From assembly GCF_011397635.1 (NCBI RefSeq), contig NC_064764.1:40972955-41036954 (forward strand): 64,000 nucleotides of DNA. Direction: 5' to 3'. Both the position numbers and the translations under genes were made by a program. Shown here in pieces: positions 24,201 through 34,884 of this stretch (positions within the stretch are counted from its first letter, which is position 1; each line of letters begins with the position of its first letter). Under the pieces are notes generated by a model that saw only the letters and a program-made list of their open reading frames with translations, made no database searches and was not told the origin of the DNA. The stretch comes from Epinephelus fuscoguttatus. Taxonomy: Eukaryota; Chordata; Actinopteri; Perciformes; Serranidae.

Positions 24201-24453
24201 GCGCCTGTATGAGCGCCTTGAGTTTGGAGGCCAGATGATGGACCTGATGGAGGACTGTCCCAGTGTCATGGACCGCTTCCACGTAAATGACATCTTCTCC
24301 TGCAACGTGACCGAGGGCAACTGGCTCTTCTATGAGCAGCCGAACTACCGGGGCAGGATGTACCTGATCAGGCCCGGAGAGTACAAGAGGTTTAGCGAGT
24401 GGGGTGGCAGGAGCGCTAGGGTCGGCTCCATCAGACGCATCCTGGACTATTGA
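18247..24453 (+). CDS. Gamma-crystallin with three tryptophans, 174 aa, transposon-filled 5.4 kb intron
   Basis: Exons are 18247-18255 (Met-Gly-Lys), 18566-18808 (81 codons) and 24181-24453 (90 codons plus stop). The N-domain ([16 protein letters not shown]) is divergent in its first Greek key loop ([11 protein letters not shown], where neighbours read [11 protein letters not shown]) but keeps the second-motif tryptophan (YHWMG). The C-domain starts [17 protein letters not shown], not the usual His-Arg-Gly, and retains NWLFYEQP and SEWGG. A TATATAT at about 18167 lies roughly 75 bases upstream of the ATG. AATAAA is at 24747-24752. Intron 2 (18809-24180) is the longest in the cluster and holds at least four DNA element remnants. 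Because the two main exons are so far apart, joining them rests on matching phase, the missing partner exons in between, and shared divergence from the Met-rich type. Confidence 0.85.
19677..19800. mobile_element. hAT-like element fragment
   Basis: TGGGGTGTCAAACATACAG followed by GGGCCAGAATCGGCCCACCA is a degenerate version of a familiar fish hAT-type terminal sequence (CAGGGGTGTCAAACATACGG with GGCCCGCC). The opposite end was not found. Intron 2 of the 18247 gene. Confidence 0.5.
19847..19872. repeat. (TG)n microsatellite
   Basis: About 13 uninterrupted TG units in intron 2 of the 18247 gene. Confidence 0.9.
20264..21183. mobile_element. DNA element with about 55 bp terminal inverted repeats enclosing a P2X7-type cysteine-rich frame
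   Basis: The left arm (20264-20318, TATTTCAACCTGTCTCCTAT...) and right arm (21129-21183) are near-perfect inverted copies. A second inverted pair lies just inside (20341-20383 against 20812-20854, containing GCAGCGATCTCAT). Between them, on the - strand, is a 146 codon frame described separately. No transposase is visible. The superfamily is uncertain; Kolobok- or ISL2EU-like elements are possible because fish copies of this cysteine-rich domain are often on mobile DNA. Only a few mismatches separate the arms, so the insertion may be fairly young. Confidence 0.7.
20288..20728 (-). CDS. Transposon-borne protein with a P2X7 ballast-like cysteine cluster, 146 aa
   Basis: The frame begins [17 protein letters not shown], has an acidic and then charged helical part ([18 protein letters not shown]), and then a cysteine-rich block: [20 protein letters not shown] followed by [10 protein letters not shown]. 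The spacing WCxCxxCxPxPTExExxCC resembles the zinc-binding cytoplasmic ballast of vertebrate P2X7 receptors. In fish such domains also occur alone in mobile-element proteins. The C-terminal about 20 residues are translated terminal repeat, so the native end may differ or the frame may be cut short. It lies antisense within a crystallin intron. Assignment to the P2X7-type domain is by motif recall, and function in this context is unknown. Confidence 0.55.
   Translation of the reverse strand: MADFLPDFDFVVEEFDFAEFDGRPYLFEPEYTDEELRETEEWRRREREVQQVEDERGGMAAARLCSSGDWWCTCECCAPVPTEEECLCCKEWDWLQPYFQGLDVTEDETPPPGVELTRFQARYEIAACSHNILVTYFYVTSHLKQI
21190..22500. other. Intron sequence, no further element or exon recognised
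   Basis: Part of intron 2 of the 18247 gene. It includes a short C-run near 21292. The frames at 21681-22025 and 22231-22479 lack domain similarity. Confidence 0.45.
22507..23023. mobile_element. Short DNA element with CTGGAAATCCAG ends and a RecQ-like helicase fragment
   Basis: The terminal CTGGAAATCCAGA at the left is mirrored by TCTGGATTTCCAG at the right. A hairpin (CCAGACCCTAAATC ... GATTTGGGTCTGG) lies against the right end. The interior holds a 52 codon helicase fragment (22718-22876). At about 520 bp it is a deletion derivative of a larger fish DNA element. Confidence 0.6.
22718..22876 (+). pseudogene. Fragment of RecQ-like helicase N-terminus from a DNA transposon, 52 codons
   Basis: The frame reads [13 protein letters not shown] and continues to [20 protein letters not shown], then VLPTG followed by Arg-Val-stop. 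LKEEQ...AL...F plus VLPTG is the Q motif and start of helicase motif I (Walker A) of RecQ-like helicases, in which VLPTG would continue into G/FGKS. The break falls inside the P-loop, so no ATPase activity is possible. It is carried by the element at 22507-23023, not by the host genome as a gene. Confidence 0.55.
23398..24105. mobile_element. Two inverted Tc1/mariner-like fragments arranged head to head
   Basis: The left arm (about 23398-23730) and right arm (about 23731-24105, reverse strand) are diverged inverted copies. They share CAGGTGAA, GGCATTCATGTGGATGCCAC, CTCATGGCAAC and AGGACAATGCACCA. On each arm's coding strand remnants of Tc1 transposase can be read: HQDNAP (second catalytic Asp region) and PDLIEHLWD (near the final Glu). 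The right arm ends AATGTTTTGGCTGATTG, a familiar fish Tc1-like terminus. The arrangement could form a long hairpin in the intron 2 RNA of the 18247 gene. Confidence 0.6.
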
Positions 24454-24759
24454 ACTGTTTTGGGGGATCCCACAGCTGAATGGAGGTTTTGGGAAGGCTT
24501 CATGCTCAGATAAGGACCTACGAGACTATAGAAAGTACAACATACTGTAAGAGACGCTCAGTTTGACTGTTCTTGGGTAAAATTTGGTCATTTTTCTTCA
24601 AGGATTGGGACAAAACTTGAAAAACAAATGGTTATAAGAAAGGTCTGATTTTAGGATGGATTCAAAATTATTGCTAATCACCAACCACACATCAAGAACA
24701 CCAACAACACTTTTGGACCTGCTGTTGATCAAACACTCACCATCGTAATAAAGTAATTG

Positions 24760-25280
24760 CAAAATGGAGTCTTAAATGTCCATTCAGTTGTGGGCAGGGC
24801 CTTTAGACATTTGCATGAGTTGTGAACACTGTAAACTTTCGGGCTATTGTACAACTGCAATGATTATATCTTATCTATGATGAGTCAGAGATGTATGTAA
24901 ATCCTATAAACATCTTATTCTACCTCAGGAATTATGTTGACCCATGTCTGTTCCCGATTAAAGAATAAAAAATATCTCCAAATATCTCTTTAGTTGTTAG
25001 ATATACAGATTATCATGTGTCGGCCTCATTAAATATCAATTTAATCTTGCTGATGCTGTGCAGTGCACGTCTTTTGTACAGTGGCATTTTCTGGGGGTAA
25101 ATTGTGATGAACATGGAGGAAAGAACAATAACTCATCACACACCAAGAGTCATCTATACATAAACAGATTTTTCGAACCCACGTGCACACCCCCACCCCG
25201 GATCCATCATCACAGTGCGGGATATATTTGAATGACAATGCTTTATGCTGTGCAATCACACAGCTGCCCTTTCTGTCTTT
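24760..25280. other. Intergenic, no gene seen
   Basis: Short spacer between the poly(A) signal of the 18247 gene and the next TATA box. The - strand frame at 25041-25259 has no support. Confidence 0.5.
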
Positions 25281-25284
25281 TTTT

Positions 25285-25290
25285 TATAAA
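25285..25290 (+). promoter_or_regulatory. TATA box of the crystallin gene at 25352
   Basis: TATAAA follows a T-run, 62 bases upstream of the ATG. Confidence 0.7.
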
Positions 25291-25351
25291 GCACAGTGGC
25301 TTGGCTCAGAGACAGCATTGAGGGCTTATACAGTCTGATGCCAACATAACC

Positions 25352-26202
25352 ATGGGAAAGGTAAAGAAAATTAACCACACTTTAACACACATTTTCCACA
25401 CTCCTGTATTTCCTGTACACAATTTTAAGTTTTCTTACCTCTGCACCACTAGACATCCACGGAAACGATCTTTACGCCTGTGCAATGATTGCTTTTGCAG
25501 ATCATATTTTACGAAGACAGAAACTTCCAGGGGCGCTCTCACGAGTGCAGCAGCGACTCTGCAGACCTTCACTCCTACTTCAACAGATGCAACTCCATCA
25601 GGGTGGAGAGTGGCTGCTTCATGGTGTACGAGAGGCCCAACTACATGGGCAACCAGTACTACCTGAAGAGGGGGGAGTACAGTGATAACCAGCGCATGCT
25701 TGGCATGAGTGACTGTGTCCGATCTTGCCGTATGATCCCCCAGGTTGGTCAGACAGGCTGAGATTTTGTACAACGGTGCTGTAAAAATAGACACTGTTAA
25801 ATGCTTTGTTTTTGCAAATTAACCATAGCGATGTACCTGATTATTTCGGCACTTAAAACCAAATAAAATACCATATTACATATTATTATTGTGCTGCACA
25901 TTGTAACAGATGTTTCCTTCCTGTGACAGCACCGAGGCTCCTTCAGGATGAGACTTTACGAAAACTTCGACATGTCTGGCCAGATGCACGAGCTGATGGA
26001 AGACTGCCCAGACGTCCAGGACCGCCTTAGCATGTCTGAATTCAACTCCTGTAACGTGATGGACGGCCACTGGCTGCTGTACGACCAACCCCACTACAAG
26101 GGCAGAGCGTACTACCTGAGGCCGGGAGAGTACCGGAGATACAGCGACTGGGGAGGAGTCAGCCCGAGAGTTGGCTCCATCAGAAGAATCACAGACTTCT
26201 AA
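25352..26202 (+). CDS. Gamma-M-type crystallin, 174 aa, compact gene
   Basis: Exons are 25352-25360 (Met-Gly-Lys), 25501-25743 (81 codons) and 25930-26202 (90 codons plus stop), with introns of 140 and 186 bases. The N-domain [16 protein letters not shown] has Ser-Asp-Ser-Ala-Asp where most copies have a Cys, so one surface cysteine is lost. The second motif carries QRMLGMSDC, not QRWMG, so this domain has no tryptophan. The C-domain ([16 protein letters not shown]) keeps HWLLYDQP and SDWGG and ends RRITDF. AATAAA is at 26250-26255. The C-domain most resembles the gene at 11803. Confidence 0.95.
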
Positions 26203-26259
26203 AGTTCGCTTCAGTGCATCTTTCCTTGAGTTTAATTGTCTGTTTTACCAATAAATGTC

Positions 26260-27264
26260 AACTGCTTCATGAAAAACATTCACATTTTATTCTGTGTATC
26301 TAACACCTCTCAGCCTCATGACTGAACAAAGATTTATTGACAGTTTGTAAAACACCTCTTGAATATGAGAGTGCAGAGTTTTTCTTGCTGCTGGTTGTTA
26401 CACTTGTGACTTTAATCTACTGTCTGGCTAAACAATGTATGTACCGCAGCTTCTGGTCAGCTCCTACAGTGTAGTTTAATCTCCTCTATGCTAGGCTTCC
26501 ATACCAAACAAAACATGAGTTGCCCTCTCCCACTTTTCGCCCCTGATGGGATAAGCCAGTCTCTATACGGGCAGGATTTATCCATATGATCAGAGAGTAG
26601 CAACACAGACTGGAGAGTGTGGGACGGTAAACTGACGTCGGAGTGTGAACTGAAAGTTAAAAATAAGTCTGGACAGACTCAACAGAAAATCACAGAGTGT
26701 GAGACAAACAGAAAAAGATCAGGATGGATCTGGTGAAGCAGGAAACATGCAGGCGCTGTCTCAAAGTGACATGTAACAAAATGAATGAGCACATATGTGT
26801 CGAGGCACAACATAAAAACATGTTCAGCCCCACTCTTACAGTTTGATCAAATAATAAATGAATGAGTAAACTCAAGATGATGATTGTCATATTTGATTAA
26901 TTATAATTTAATATCATGACTGACATGTAATTACCAAAACTTTAATATACCATAAAATATACCTATAAAATTATAACAATCATTCTTATATATTCATACA
27001 TTGTCATATATTTTGTTTACAGTTTGCGAAACTCGATTTGTCAGGTCCGCTTTGCAGTCTGAGCAGTTCTGAGATATTGAGCTTCAAAGTTACTAATATG
27101 AACCTTTTTGTTTTCCAAATAAAAAGATTAAAAAATTAATCTTATGCTATGTTGTAATGTCACATTATGTTACGTTAATGTATGAATAACTCAATTTTGA
27201 CAAAAATGTCAGAGTGAACCTTAAAGTTACAAGTTGTCTTAATAATTTAAAAAAGACTTAATAT

Positions 27265-27313
<49 letters not shown>

Positions 27314-27935
27314 TTAAAAAAGATCCTTAGCATAACAGTCCAAAAACTTTTTTTCAAAGAAAAAACACATAAAAGTTTTCTCTGTATGTCACTTTCATAA
27401 TGAAAATTAATAATCACAATTATTTATTTTCTAGCTAAATAATATGTTGCATTAATATCAAACATCCGTGACAACCCTAACAACATTTCAACATAACATT
27501 TTAAGATTTTTATAACTAATACAGATGTGTGTCCATACATTTAACGTCTATAGTCTGAAGTTATAAATTAAATGAATACACAGATGAACCTCAGATATCA
27601 ATGTTGTGATATCTTTGTCTTTGTTCATGTATAAATGTATTCTGTTTTTACTCGTGTGGCACCATACCACCAATATTTTCTGTGACACCATGATGGAGAA
27701 TATCTTCCATTATAGATGTACATAAACACAAACAATACACACAACCAAAACTCAAGACCACATACTCCTTTTGCCTTGTAATATTTTTTGGGGAAGCCTT
27801 CAAAGAGTCAAACATGGCTGTGATACATCAGGGGAATTGTAGTCCATTAAGTCAAAACTGCCAGTTGAGGAAACACGCTGCACTACACCTGAAGCTGGAG
27901 GTAAATGTGGTGTTAGTACATGAAGTAAAAAGCAT

Positions 27936-27994
<59 letters not shown>

Positions 27995-28400
27995 TACATC
28001 CTAACAATGTTCAAATCCTGATAAAATCCTTCTGTCCAGTGCAGCTCACAGACCAACAGCTCCGTACACACTTACTTATTTGCATACAGTGGGGCTGCTC
28101 AGGTAGAGCAGGTAGAGGGAGACTGAATGGCTTCCTGCTCTGTTATGCAACATATTTAATGCGAAAGGGCTGTTCCATATTGTTCTGCAGCCATTGTCCG
28201 CTGGATGTGTGGATACCATACTAGTCCTTTCCTTTGTCCATGCGTGTCAAAACACCAAACCAGTTAATTATTTATCCTTTTTTTCAAATACAAATCCATA
28301 TTTCTGACCCAATGTTGTGCTCCAACAAAAAGGTAAACATGTGCCAGTAGCCTGCAATTATAACTATGCTAGAATTTGAATAACAATACTTTGTTTGTGA
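26260..28400. other. Intergenic with AT and CA microsatellites, no gene seen
   Basis: It contains an (AT)n tract at about 27268-27308 and a (CA)n tract at about 27939-27991. Frames crossing the CA tract (27800-27988, 27814-28224) are artefacts of the repeat. Nothing else was recognised. Confidence 0.6.
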
Positions 28401-28408
28401 GGAGGTAG

Positions 28409-28416
28409 TATAAAAA
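28409..28416 (+). promoter_or_regulatory. TATA box of the crystallin gene at 28453
   Basis: TATAAAAA lies 44 bases upstream of the ATG-GGC-AAG exon. An out-of-frame ATG at 28428 is only 12 bases past the TATA box and so upstream of the expected transcription start, which supports 28453 as the start codon. Confidence 0.7.
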
Positions 28417-28452
28417 GCCCTGAAAACATGGGGAATCTCTCCAACGGAGACC

Positions 28453-29257
28453 ATGGGCAAGGTAAGTACTGTTTTTCCTCTCTGCTCACATTCAATGAAA
28501 GTTGCCACACAGCTTTTTTAATCTGCTCCCAGTTTGTTTTATGTTGTGCTGAATTCTGTTTCCTCTCACCCTCCACCAGATTATCTTTTACGAGGACAAG
28601 AACTTCCAGGGTCGGAGCTATGAGTGCAGCAATGACTGCACGGACCTTCACTCGTACTTCAGCCGCTGTAACTCCATCAGGGTGGAGAGCGGCTGCTTCA
28701 TGATCTATGAGCGACCCAACTTCATGGGCCACCAGTACTTCATGAGGAGGGGGGAGTATTCCGACTACCAGAGGTGGATGGGCTTCAGTAGCTGTATCCG
28801 CTCGTGCAGGATGATTCCGCTGGTAAGTGACAAAGAAGACGATGAAAGACCGCCGAAGAAATGATTCACTTTCAATTTGGCTTTGAAGTTTCTAATCAGT
28901 AAAGACTCAGTAAGTCAGTAAACACTTCTCAAGTTTGATGAGCTCGTGGTAACAGACGACATATCTTCTCCTTTGGTCCCACAGTATCGAGGCTCCTACA
29001 GATTGCGTATCTACGAGAAGCCCGACTTCAGCGGTCACATGATGGAGTTCATGGATGACTGTCCCTGTGTGTCTGACCGTTTCCATCACCGCCACGTCTA
29101 CTCCAGTAATGTTATGAATGGCTTCTGGATCTTCTACGAGTACCCCAACTACCGAGGCAGACAGTACTTCCTGAGACCCGGAGAGTACAGGAGGTACCGC
29201 GACTGGTGCGCCACCTGCGCCATCGTCGGCTCCTTCAGGAGGGTCACCGAATTTTAG
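28453..29257 (+). CDS. Gamma-crystallin with three tryptophans, 174 aa
   Basis: Exons are 28453-28461 (Met-Gly-Lys), 28580-28822 (81 codons) and 28985-29257 (90 codons plus stop), with introns of 118 and 162 bases. The N-domain [16 protein letters not shown] keeps the QRWMGF tryptophan but has Phe in [12 protein letters not shown]. The C-domain ([16 protein letters not shown]) is divergent: [15 protein letters not shown] and [20 protein letters not shown]. Its end is the same type as in the four-tryptophan gene at 8375 ([14 protein letters not shown]), so those two are probably closest relatives in this domain. ATTAAA is at 29300-29305. Two pieces of its third exon (28996-29027 and 29188-29237) reappear inside the broken crystallin at 35640-36395. 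Confidence 0.95.
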
Positions 29258-29309
29258 CCATTGAGCGAAGCCTTGCTGTAAATATCAAACACTTTGTTTA
29301 TTAAAGATG

Positions 29310-32270
29310 TTGAATTTTTAATCTCCTTCGTGAATGTGTTTTGATTGATGTGTGACCTCGTTCTTCGACTGTGAGGACATACAAGGAGCCGTAGAAAGAC
29401 AATAAAATGGCTGCCAAGACTTTAACTGTGTGGACTGCAGATCTGATGCTCAGTTTGTGACTTTTATGTATGCTGCTGTCTCGGCCAGGTCTCCCTTGAA
29501 AAAGAGATCATTGATCTCAACGGGATTTACCTGGTTGAAAAAGGGTTAAATAAAAATGATAAAAAATAAAAACATGAGAGTTAAAATAACTGAGTAGTAA
29601 GAGGTGCAAAGTATCACTGCAGCTGGTCTAAAACAATAAACTACCCATCAAAGAGGGCAACATTTGTAAAATCGTTTCTTCTGTGATTCTTGTTTTGACT
29701 CATGCACTTGTACAATATTAATTATAAATCATTATATTATACACCACTAAATTGTTACATAGTTTACACACATTTGTACACAGTCCCCCATATTTTATTG
29801 GTCGTGAAAAACATCATTTAGCATCATTATTATTCAGACTTAATTTATTTTCTTGTATCTAAAAGTAGAGTGGGAGTTTTATGATTTTTCTGTGGGTTGA
29901 AAATATGCTAAATCAACAAAAACCTGGCTCTATGATGTCATTATGTGCTCTCTACCAAATGTATTACCATTAGAAATGTTTTTATTTGAAGAGGGAGGGA
30001 CACAGAGGGTGTGTTTGTAAATCCAATTTGACGCTTTACACTAGAATAAGAGCGCTGTTGTTCAAAGAAATATTTCTAAATATATTTCAATATGAATTAA
30101 CAAATGGTTAAATTAATCACACACTCACTCGGCTTTGCGCTCTGCTGCTCTGAGAGTGTGGTGCTCTGAATAACGACGGTACAGTCCGACAGCGCTCTGA
30201 ATTCATGAACGGTCCAGTTTGTACCCCATCATGATTGAAGGGGAAAGAGAAAGAGATACATATCATATCAACACTTTATTCCAGACTTAGAGGCAGTCCA
30301 TTACTTTTAGGAGCAGTTATAAAATTAAGTTTGGACTGTTTATCAAACAAATGACAGAAAAATAACATTACACGTTGAAAACTGTAACTCAAGTAATGAA
30401 AGCTGGAATCACTCGTCCATGCTTTAGTAAATGAAGCAGGTGAAAGCAGGAGAGAGTCAATGTCTCATTAGTGAGAGACGACTTCACTACGCTAGAAATC
30501 CTGCAGAACAATGTTGTCACCACCGACTTCTTTTTTCACCTTGCAGGCTGAGGAACTTCTTTGAGAACATTTATACTTTTTTGGTCACACTTGAGCAAAG
30601 CTTCGCTCTGAATCTTATTTTTGTGATTTTTATTAAAAAGAAAACAACAAAAACAAAACAACAAACAGTTATTTCAAAGCTTAAGTTTGGTGGTATCGTC
30701 CATTTCAGTCAGTATTTGCATTAGTGTGTTTCATCATTTAGCCAAACCTGCACAAGTCAGTTTGATAATCCAGTTGTTGAGTCCACTTATTGGCTGGTCA
30801 AACGATTTCAGTGACAACATCAGATCAGTGTCCAAATAAACCAGTTCATTGGCCAGTGTTTTATCTGAAGTAACTGCAAAGTTTAAAATGAATTTCCAGA
30901 AAATCAGCAAAAGAAAATGCTAATTAATGCACCTTTCTGTCCAGTCTGTACTCGAGTGTGAATATTAGCAGTCGGCGCATTGAGGTAAAAAAAATTCAGG
31001 TGCAATTAAACGACTGCAGAAAAAGAAACGAGTGGAATTTTTCATCTCCTCATTGGACATTTGAGTCATGCGTCACGTATGTCGTGATTTGTTTATCTAA
31101 GTCTGTGTTCTTTGCACCTTGTTGCAGCCATACACCAACTGTTTGCAATATTTTTCTGAATCTCACTCAGGTTTTTTTCTAATTGTAAATCATATCTTTT
31201 GTCTCTGTACTCTATAAATCGGTATCCTTCATTATGTTTTTGATATTTCATTGTTCTGCAAAGCAGTTTGAATTTCCCTGCTGTATGAAATGTGCTGTAC
31301 AGATCAAGTTGCCTTGGCTTATGACATCAGCCTCGTCCAGTGCTGAGTTAAGGTACGTTATATATAATTAACACATCAATTTTTATCATTTGATTTGTAG
31401 AAGTTTCTCTCCTTGTTCATAAATCCTTCATACTCCATGTGTTAAAATCACAATTCATAATAAATTCATAATTTAATTCTTCATCAACCGAGACATTAAT
31501 ACAAACTCAGGGCTACTTCATCTCATCGTGGCTGTCAGACTTCTTCTATAAATAAACTTTAAATTACTTGAAAGACTTTATATGTGACGACTTTTAATGT
31601 GTTGACCAGCCTTTAGAAAAAAGAGTTAACTGTCAAACAGACTTTAACACTACTCTCAAACAATCTATAGGATAACTAACTGCACTTCATTAATTACTGT
31701 TTTAACACCTTATTTTCTCATTAACTTTTTGGAGATTTATAAATCCTATGAAATGAGCAGTTCAGTTGCTGAGTCTTGTTTGGCTGCAGTCTGTGTTTCT
31801 TTTAAAATAGTTGTTATGCTCAAGTTAAATGTGACATGTTGCTACAAACAGCCTTTTAAATAAAAAATGATTTACGTGAGATTGCATAATCAACATTCTG
31901 TCAATTAACACGACAGGATTTTTTTTATCAGTCGAGGGGAGACTGCTGTGAAAAACACAAAAATACAAAGTCACTCTGTTTATTTCTTTATACTTAGTGA
32001 ATATTTGTCCAGGTTCTGGGTTTCTCATGGGTTTGTCGGGGACGCTGCCTGCTGTCACGTTCTTTGATGGTCAGACCATATGTGGAGAACGTTCTGACTG
32101 AGAATAGAACACACACAAAGCTTATGCTTATAATGGACAATGCAGATGACGGCTGCCAGAAAAGGATGGATGGAGAACCATTGTTAACACATTTATAGAC
32201 CCCGTTCAGCAAAAGTCATACTGCTAATTCATCAGCTTTGCACATTTGAATAACAACACATCATGGCCCC
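29310..32270. other. Long intergenic stretch, one dispersed repeat, no gene seen
   Basis: About 30012-30215 shares an ordered set of motifs (TGACGCT, ACACT, ATGGTTAA, TTAATCACACA, CACTC, CTCTG, TAAC) with 46562-46735 and is a dispersed repeat. The 31339-31369 segment reappears at 37730-37762. Frames at 30431-30724 and 30958-31182 have no recognisable domain. Confidence 0.5.
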
Positions 32271-32280
32271 TGGGCTTTTG

Positions 32281-32287
32281 TATAAAA
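32281..32287 (+). promoter_or_regulatory. TATA box of the crystallin gene at 32356
   Basis: TATAAAA lies 75 bases upstream of the ATG. About 45 bases further upstream, TGCTAATTCATCAGC at about 32221 resembles a degenerate Maf response element. Confidence 0.6.
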
Positions 32288-32355
32288 GGGCTCCAGAGTC
32301 AATGAGTTGGCAGAGCAAGTTGAACCATCCACTGGTAACCACCTAAACCACCATC

Positions 32356-33093
32356 ATGGGCAAGGTAATGGGATGTTTACTTGTGTTGTTACATATCTAC
32401 AAATAATTTTTACACTGCCAAATACATCTAACAGTTAAGGTTTGCACTGATGTTTGATTCGTAAATGTCTGTTTCAGATCGTCTTCTACGAGGACAGGAA
32501 CTTCCAGGGTCGCTCCTATGAGTGCATGAGCGACTGCTCTGACATGTCCTCCTACCTGAGCAGGTGCCAGTCCTGCAGGGTGGAGAGCGGCTGCTTCATG
32601 GTCTATGAGCGCCCCAACTACATGGGCATGCAGTTCTTCATGAGGAGGGGAGAGTACCATGACATGCAGCGTATGATGAGCATGGGCATGATGTTCGACA
32701 ACATCAGATCCTGCAGAATGATCCCCTATGTAAGAAACCTCAGCTGTACATCCCTTTAATTCTCATATACTTTAACATATGTGGCTGTACTCACATGTTC
32801 CCTTTTCTGTCTTACAGCACAGAGGTCCATTCAGGATGAGGATCTACGAGAGGGAGAACTTCGGTGGTCAGATGAACGAGCTGATGGACGACTGCGACAA
32901 CATCATGGACCGTTACCGTATGAACGACTGCATGTCCTGCCACGTGATGGACGGCCACTGGCTGATGTACGAGCAGCCCCACTACAGAGGCAGGATGATG
33001 TACCTGAGGCCCGGAGAGTACAGGAGCTTCAGGGACATGGGCATGAGCGGCATGAGGTTCATGAGCATGAGGCGTATCACCGACATGTGCTAG
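32356..33093 (+). CDS. Met-rich gamma-M2-like crystallin, 178 aa, with a lengthened N-domain
   Basis: Exons are 32356-32364 (Met-Gly-Lys), 32478-32729 (84 codons) and 32818-33093 (91 codons plus stop), with introns of 113 and 88 bases. About 30 of 178 residues are methionine. The single tryptophan is HWLMYEQP in the C-domain, and [10 protein letters not shown] replaces the usual DWG segment. Exon 2 is three codons longer than in every other gene here, with [16 protein letters not shown] where others have a shorter loop. The protein ends RRITDMC. AATAAA is at 33116-33121. It is the last + strand copy, and the genes after it run the other way. Lens protein of the dense, low-water fish lens. Confidence 0.95.
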
Positions 33094-33124
33094 ACTTCTG
33101 TATTTGACTCCAGTGAATAAAAAC

Positions 33125-33930
33125 GATGTGTAATTCATAAACATGTTTGTCGAGCATTTGCTTTCTTTGTGTGGTTCGTCCTTAAAATGTTAAAAAATCC
33201 CATCACACAGCTCTGATGGTTGCTGTGGCTCCTAAACTCAAAAACAGGTCAAACTTACCTCATAGTATTTTCTAATACTGCTTGTTTACATCAAAAAATA
33301 ATAATTAATTAATTTAGCTGCTCACATTTGCAGCTTTGTTTCTATTGTTATAATGAGACTGGACTCACCACTCTAGCAACGCTGCAGCATCTTTAAAGTA
33401 AACAAGGCGAGAAATGTAAACATGCCAACAATTCATTCAGATCATCTGCAGTTTTATTTGGAGGTTAAACCACAAGCTCTTTAATCAGTAATACATCACG
33501 ATGTTTTGAGAGCTTTGCACACTTATCATATACATTATAAAATATAACTGATTAAAACAGTAAATAGATATCAGACACTATAAAGTAGCACAGATAGGAA
33601 ACATTAGTATAGATGAATACAAAAATAAATATTAAATTCAAAACAATAATGGCTGTTAAATAAAAAGACAGGCTCAAGAATTAAATTGTAGTGCTTTTAC
33701 TTTGAAAGAGACTGTATGCAAACTGTACATTTCCTGTGAAAACAGAAGTGTATTTTGAAAACAGACAATGCATGTAACAGGCTGAAGTTGACACGGCGTC
33801 CCAGAACGTTAGGACCCCCTCGAAAACGAGGTGATTCACCTCAAGGGGTTTATCCTAATAAAATAAACTTAATCATCAATGTCAACAACCAACACACCCA
33901 GAGTACACTGGATGTCATATGTGGACGTGG
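33125..33930. other. Intergenic, no gene seen
   Basis: AT-rich 3' flank of the 32356 gene. Two segments recur downstream: 33168-33206 near 37948 and 33689-33745 near 43935. Confidence 0.5.
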
Positions 33931-33932
33931 AA

Positions 33933-34197
33933 AGTCTGTAGCGCACCTCTCTCCATGGTGATACCCACACTCTGGGTCGGGAAGGCGGTGATGCATTTAC
34001 AAGCTGGTTGCCAACCGCCAAAAAACGTAGAAGAAGAAGAATGCGAGACTTGTTTTGTTTCCGGTTCTGCGGAAAACTCGCACGAGTTCATAGTTTTCAC
34101 CAAAGTCCGTGCATTTAGTGGAAACACACAGGATTCGTATTTCTTTTAATGCACATTTCCCAATGATTCGAATCACTTTTGGATGGAAACATAGCTA
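33933..34197. mobile_element. Truncated copy of the MITE at 56259-56720
   Basis: About 265 bp match 56460-56720 at high identity, including GTAGCGCACCTCTCTCCATG, AAGCTGGTTGCCAACC and the end GGATGGAAACATAGCT. The left part of the element is absent. Overlapping frames at 33919-34149 and 33915-34127 are element sequence. Confidence 0.8.
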
Positions 34198-34199
34198 GT

Positions 34200-34688
34200 G
34201 ACGTTGTTCATATACAGTCAATAAAATAATAAATATCATGACACATATCTGAGGATGCATACATTCTTCTCTGATATCAAAATAAATGAGCTTATATATT
34301 GTGTAAAGGCTGGGGAAAATATTCTAATGGATGACATATAGTAAACTCTGCATAATCTACAGTTCCCTAATATTAATTCCATCTGTGCAACATTATTATT
34401 ATATCATGCAATGCTCACAGTTCTGTTGCAGACACTGGAAAACTGCTCTGTGGCCACCTAAGTCAAAGCATGTGTGAGTCCTTACTCTTCACCAAATACA
34501 CAACATTGTGAGGAGACACAATGTGCACTTACAGATCATCAGGCCCATCTGATGATGATGATGACGATAGGAGGAGGAAGAAGAAGGTACACTTGGGGGA
34601 AAATTTTCACTCTGTTGTCAAACACACTCAGGCTCGCATGTATTAACTGGACTTATACGTACATGCATTAAATGGAGAGCTGTCAGAG
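34200..34688. other. Intergenic, no gene seen
   Basis: AT-rich; only a short GATGATGATG and GAGGAGGAAGAAG tract near 34550-34590. Confidence 0.5.
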
Positions 34689-34689
34689 T

Positions 34690-34882
34690 GAGGGGGCTGC
34701 CCATGGACAGGCACCCCGAGCAGTTTGGGGTTTAGTGCCTTGCTCAAGGGCACCTCAGCAGTGCCCAGGAGGTGAACTGGCACCTCTCCAGCCACCTGTC
34801 CACACTGCATATTTGGTCCAGACGTAAGTCATCGTCCAGTTCCCGACCCAGGTCCCTGTGGACTGAGCTACTGCCGCCTCTC
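34690..34882 (-). mobile_element. tRNA-derived SINE (second family), - strand
   Basis: Read on the - strand it begins GGCGGCAGTAGCTCAGTCCA, which gives a box A (TAGCTCAGTCC), then runs into the conserved body whose + strand text is GTGCCTTGCTCAAGGGCACC and CAGCAGTGCCCAGGAGGTGA. It is a frequent teleost SINE and distinct from the family at 6426. Box B has decayed. Confidence 0.75.
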
Positions 34883-34884
34883 TA

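Noticed and set aside
27814-28224. 136 codon frame across a His-Thr repeat
   Set aside because: The His-Thr run is a CA microsatellite; no gene signals on either side.
28428-28703. Alternative start ATG upstream of the fifth crystallin gene
   Set aside because: It is out of frame with exon 2 and lies only 12 bases after the TATA box, before the expected transcription start.
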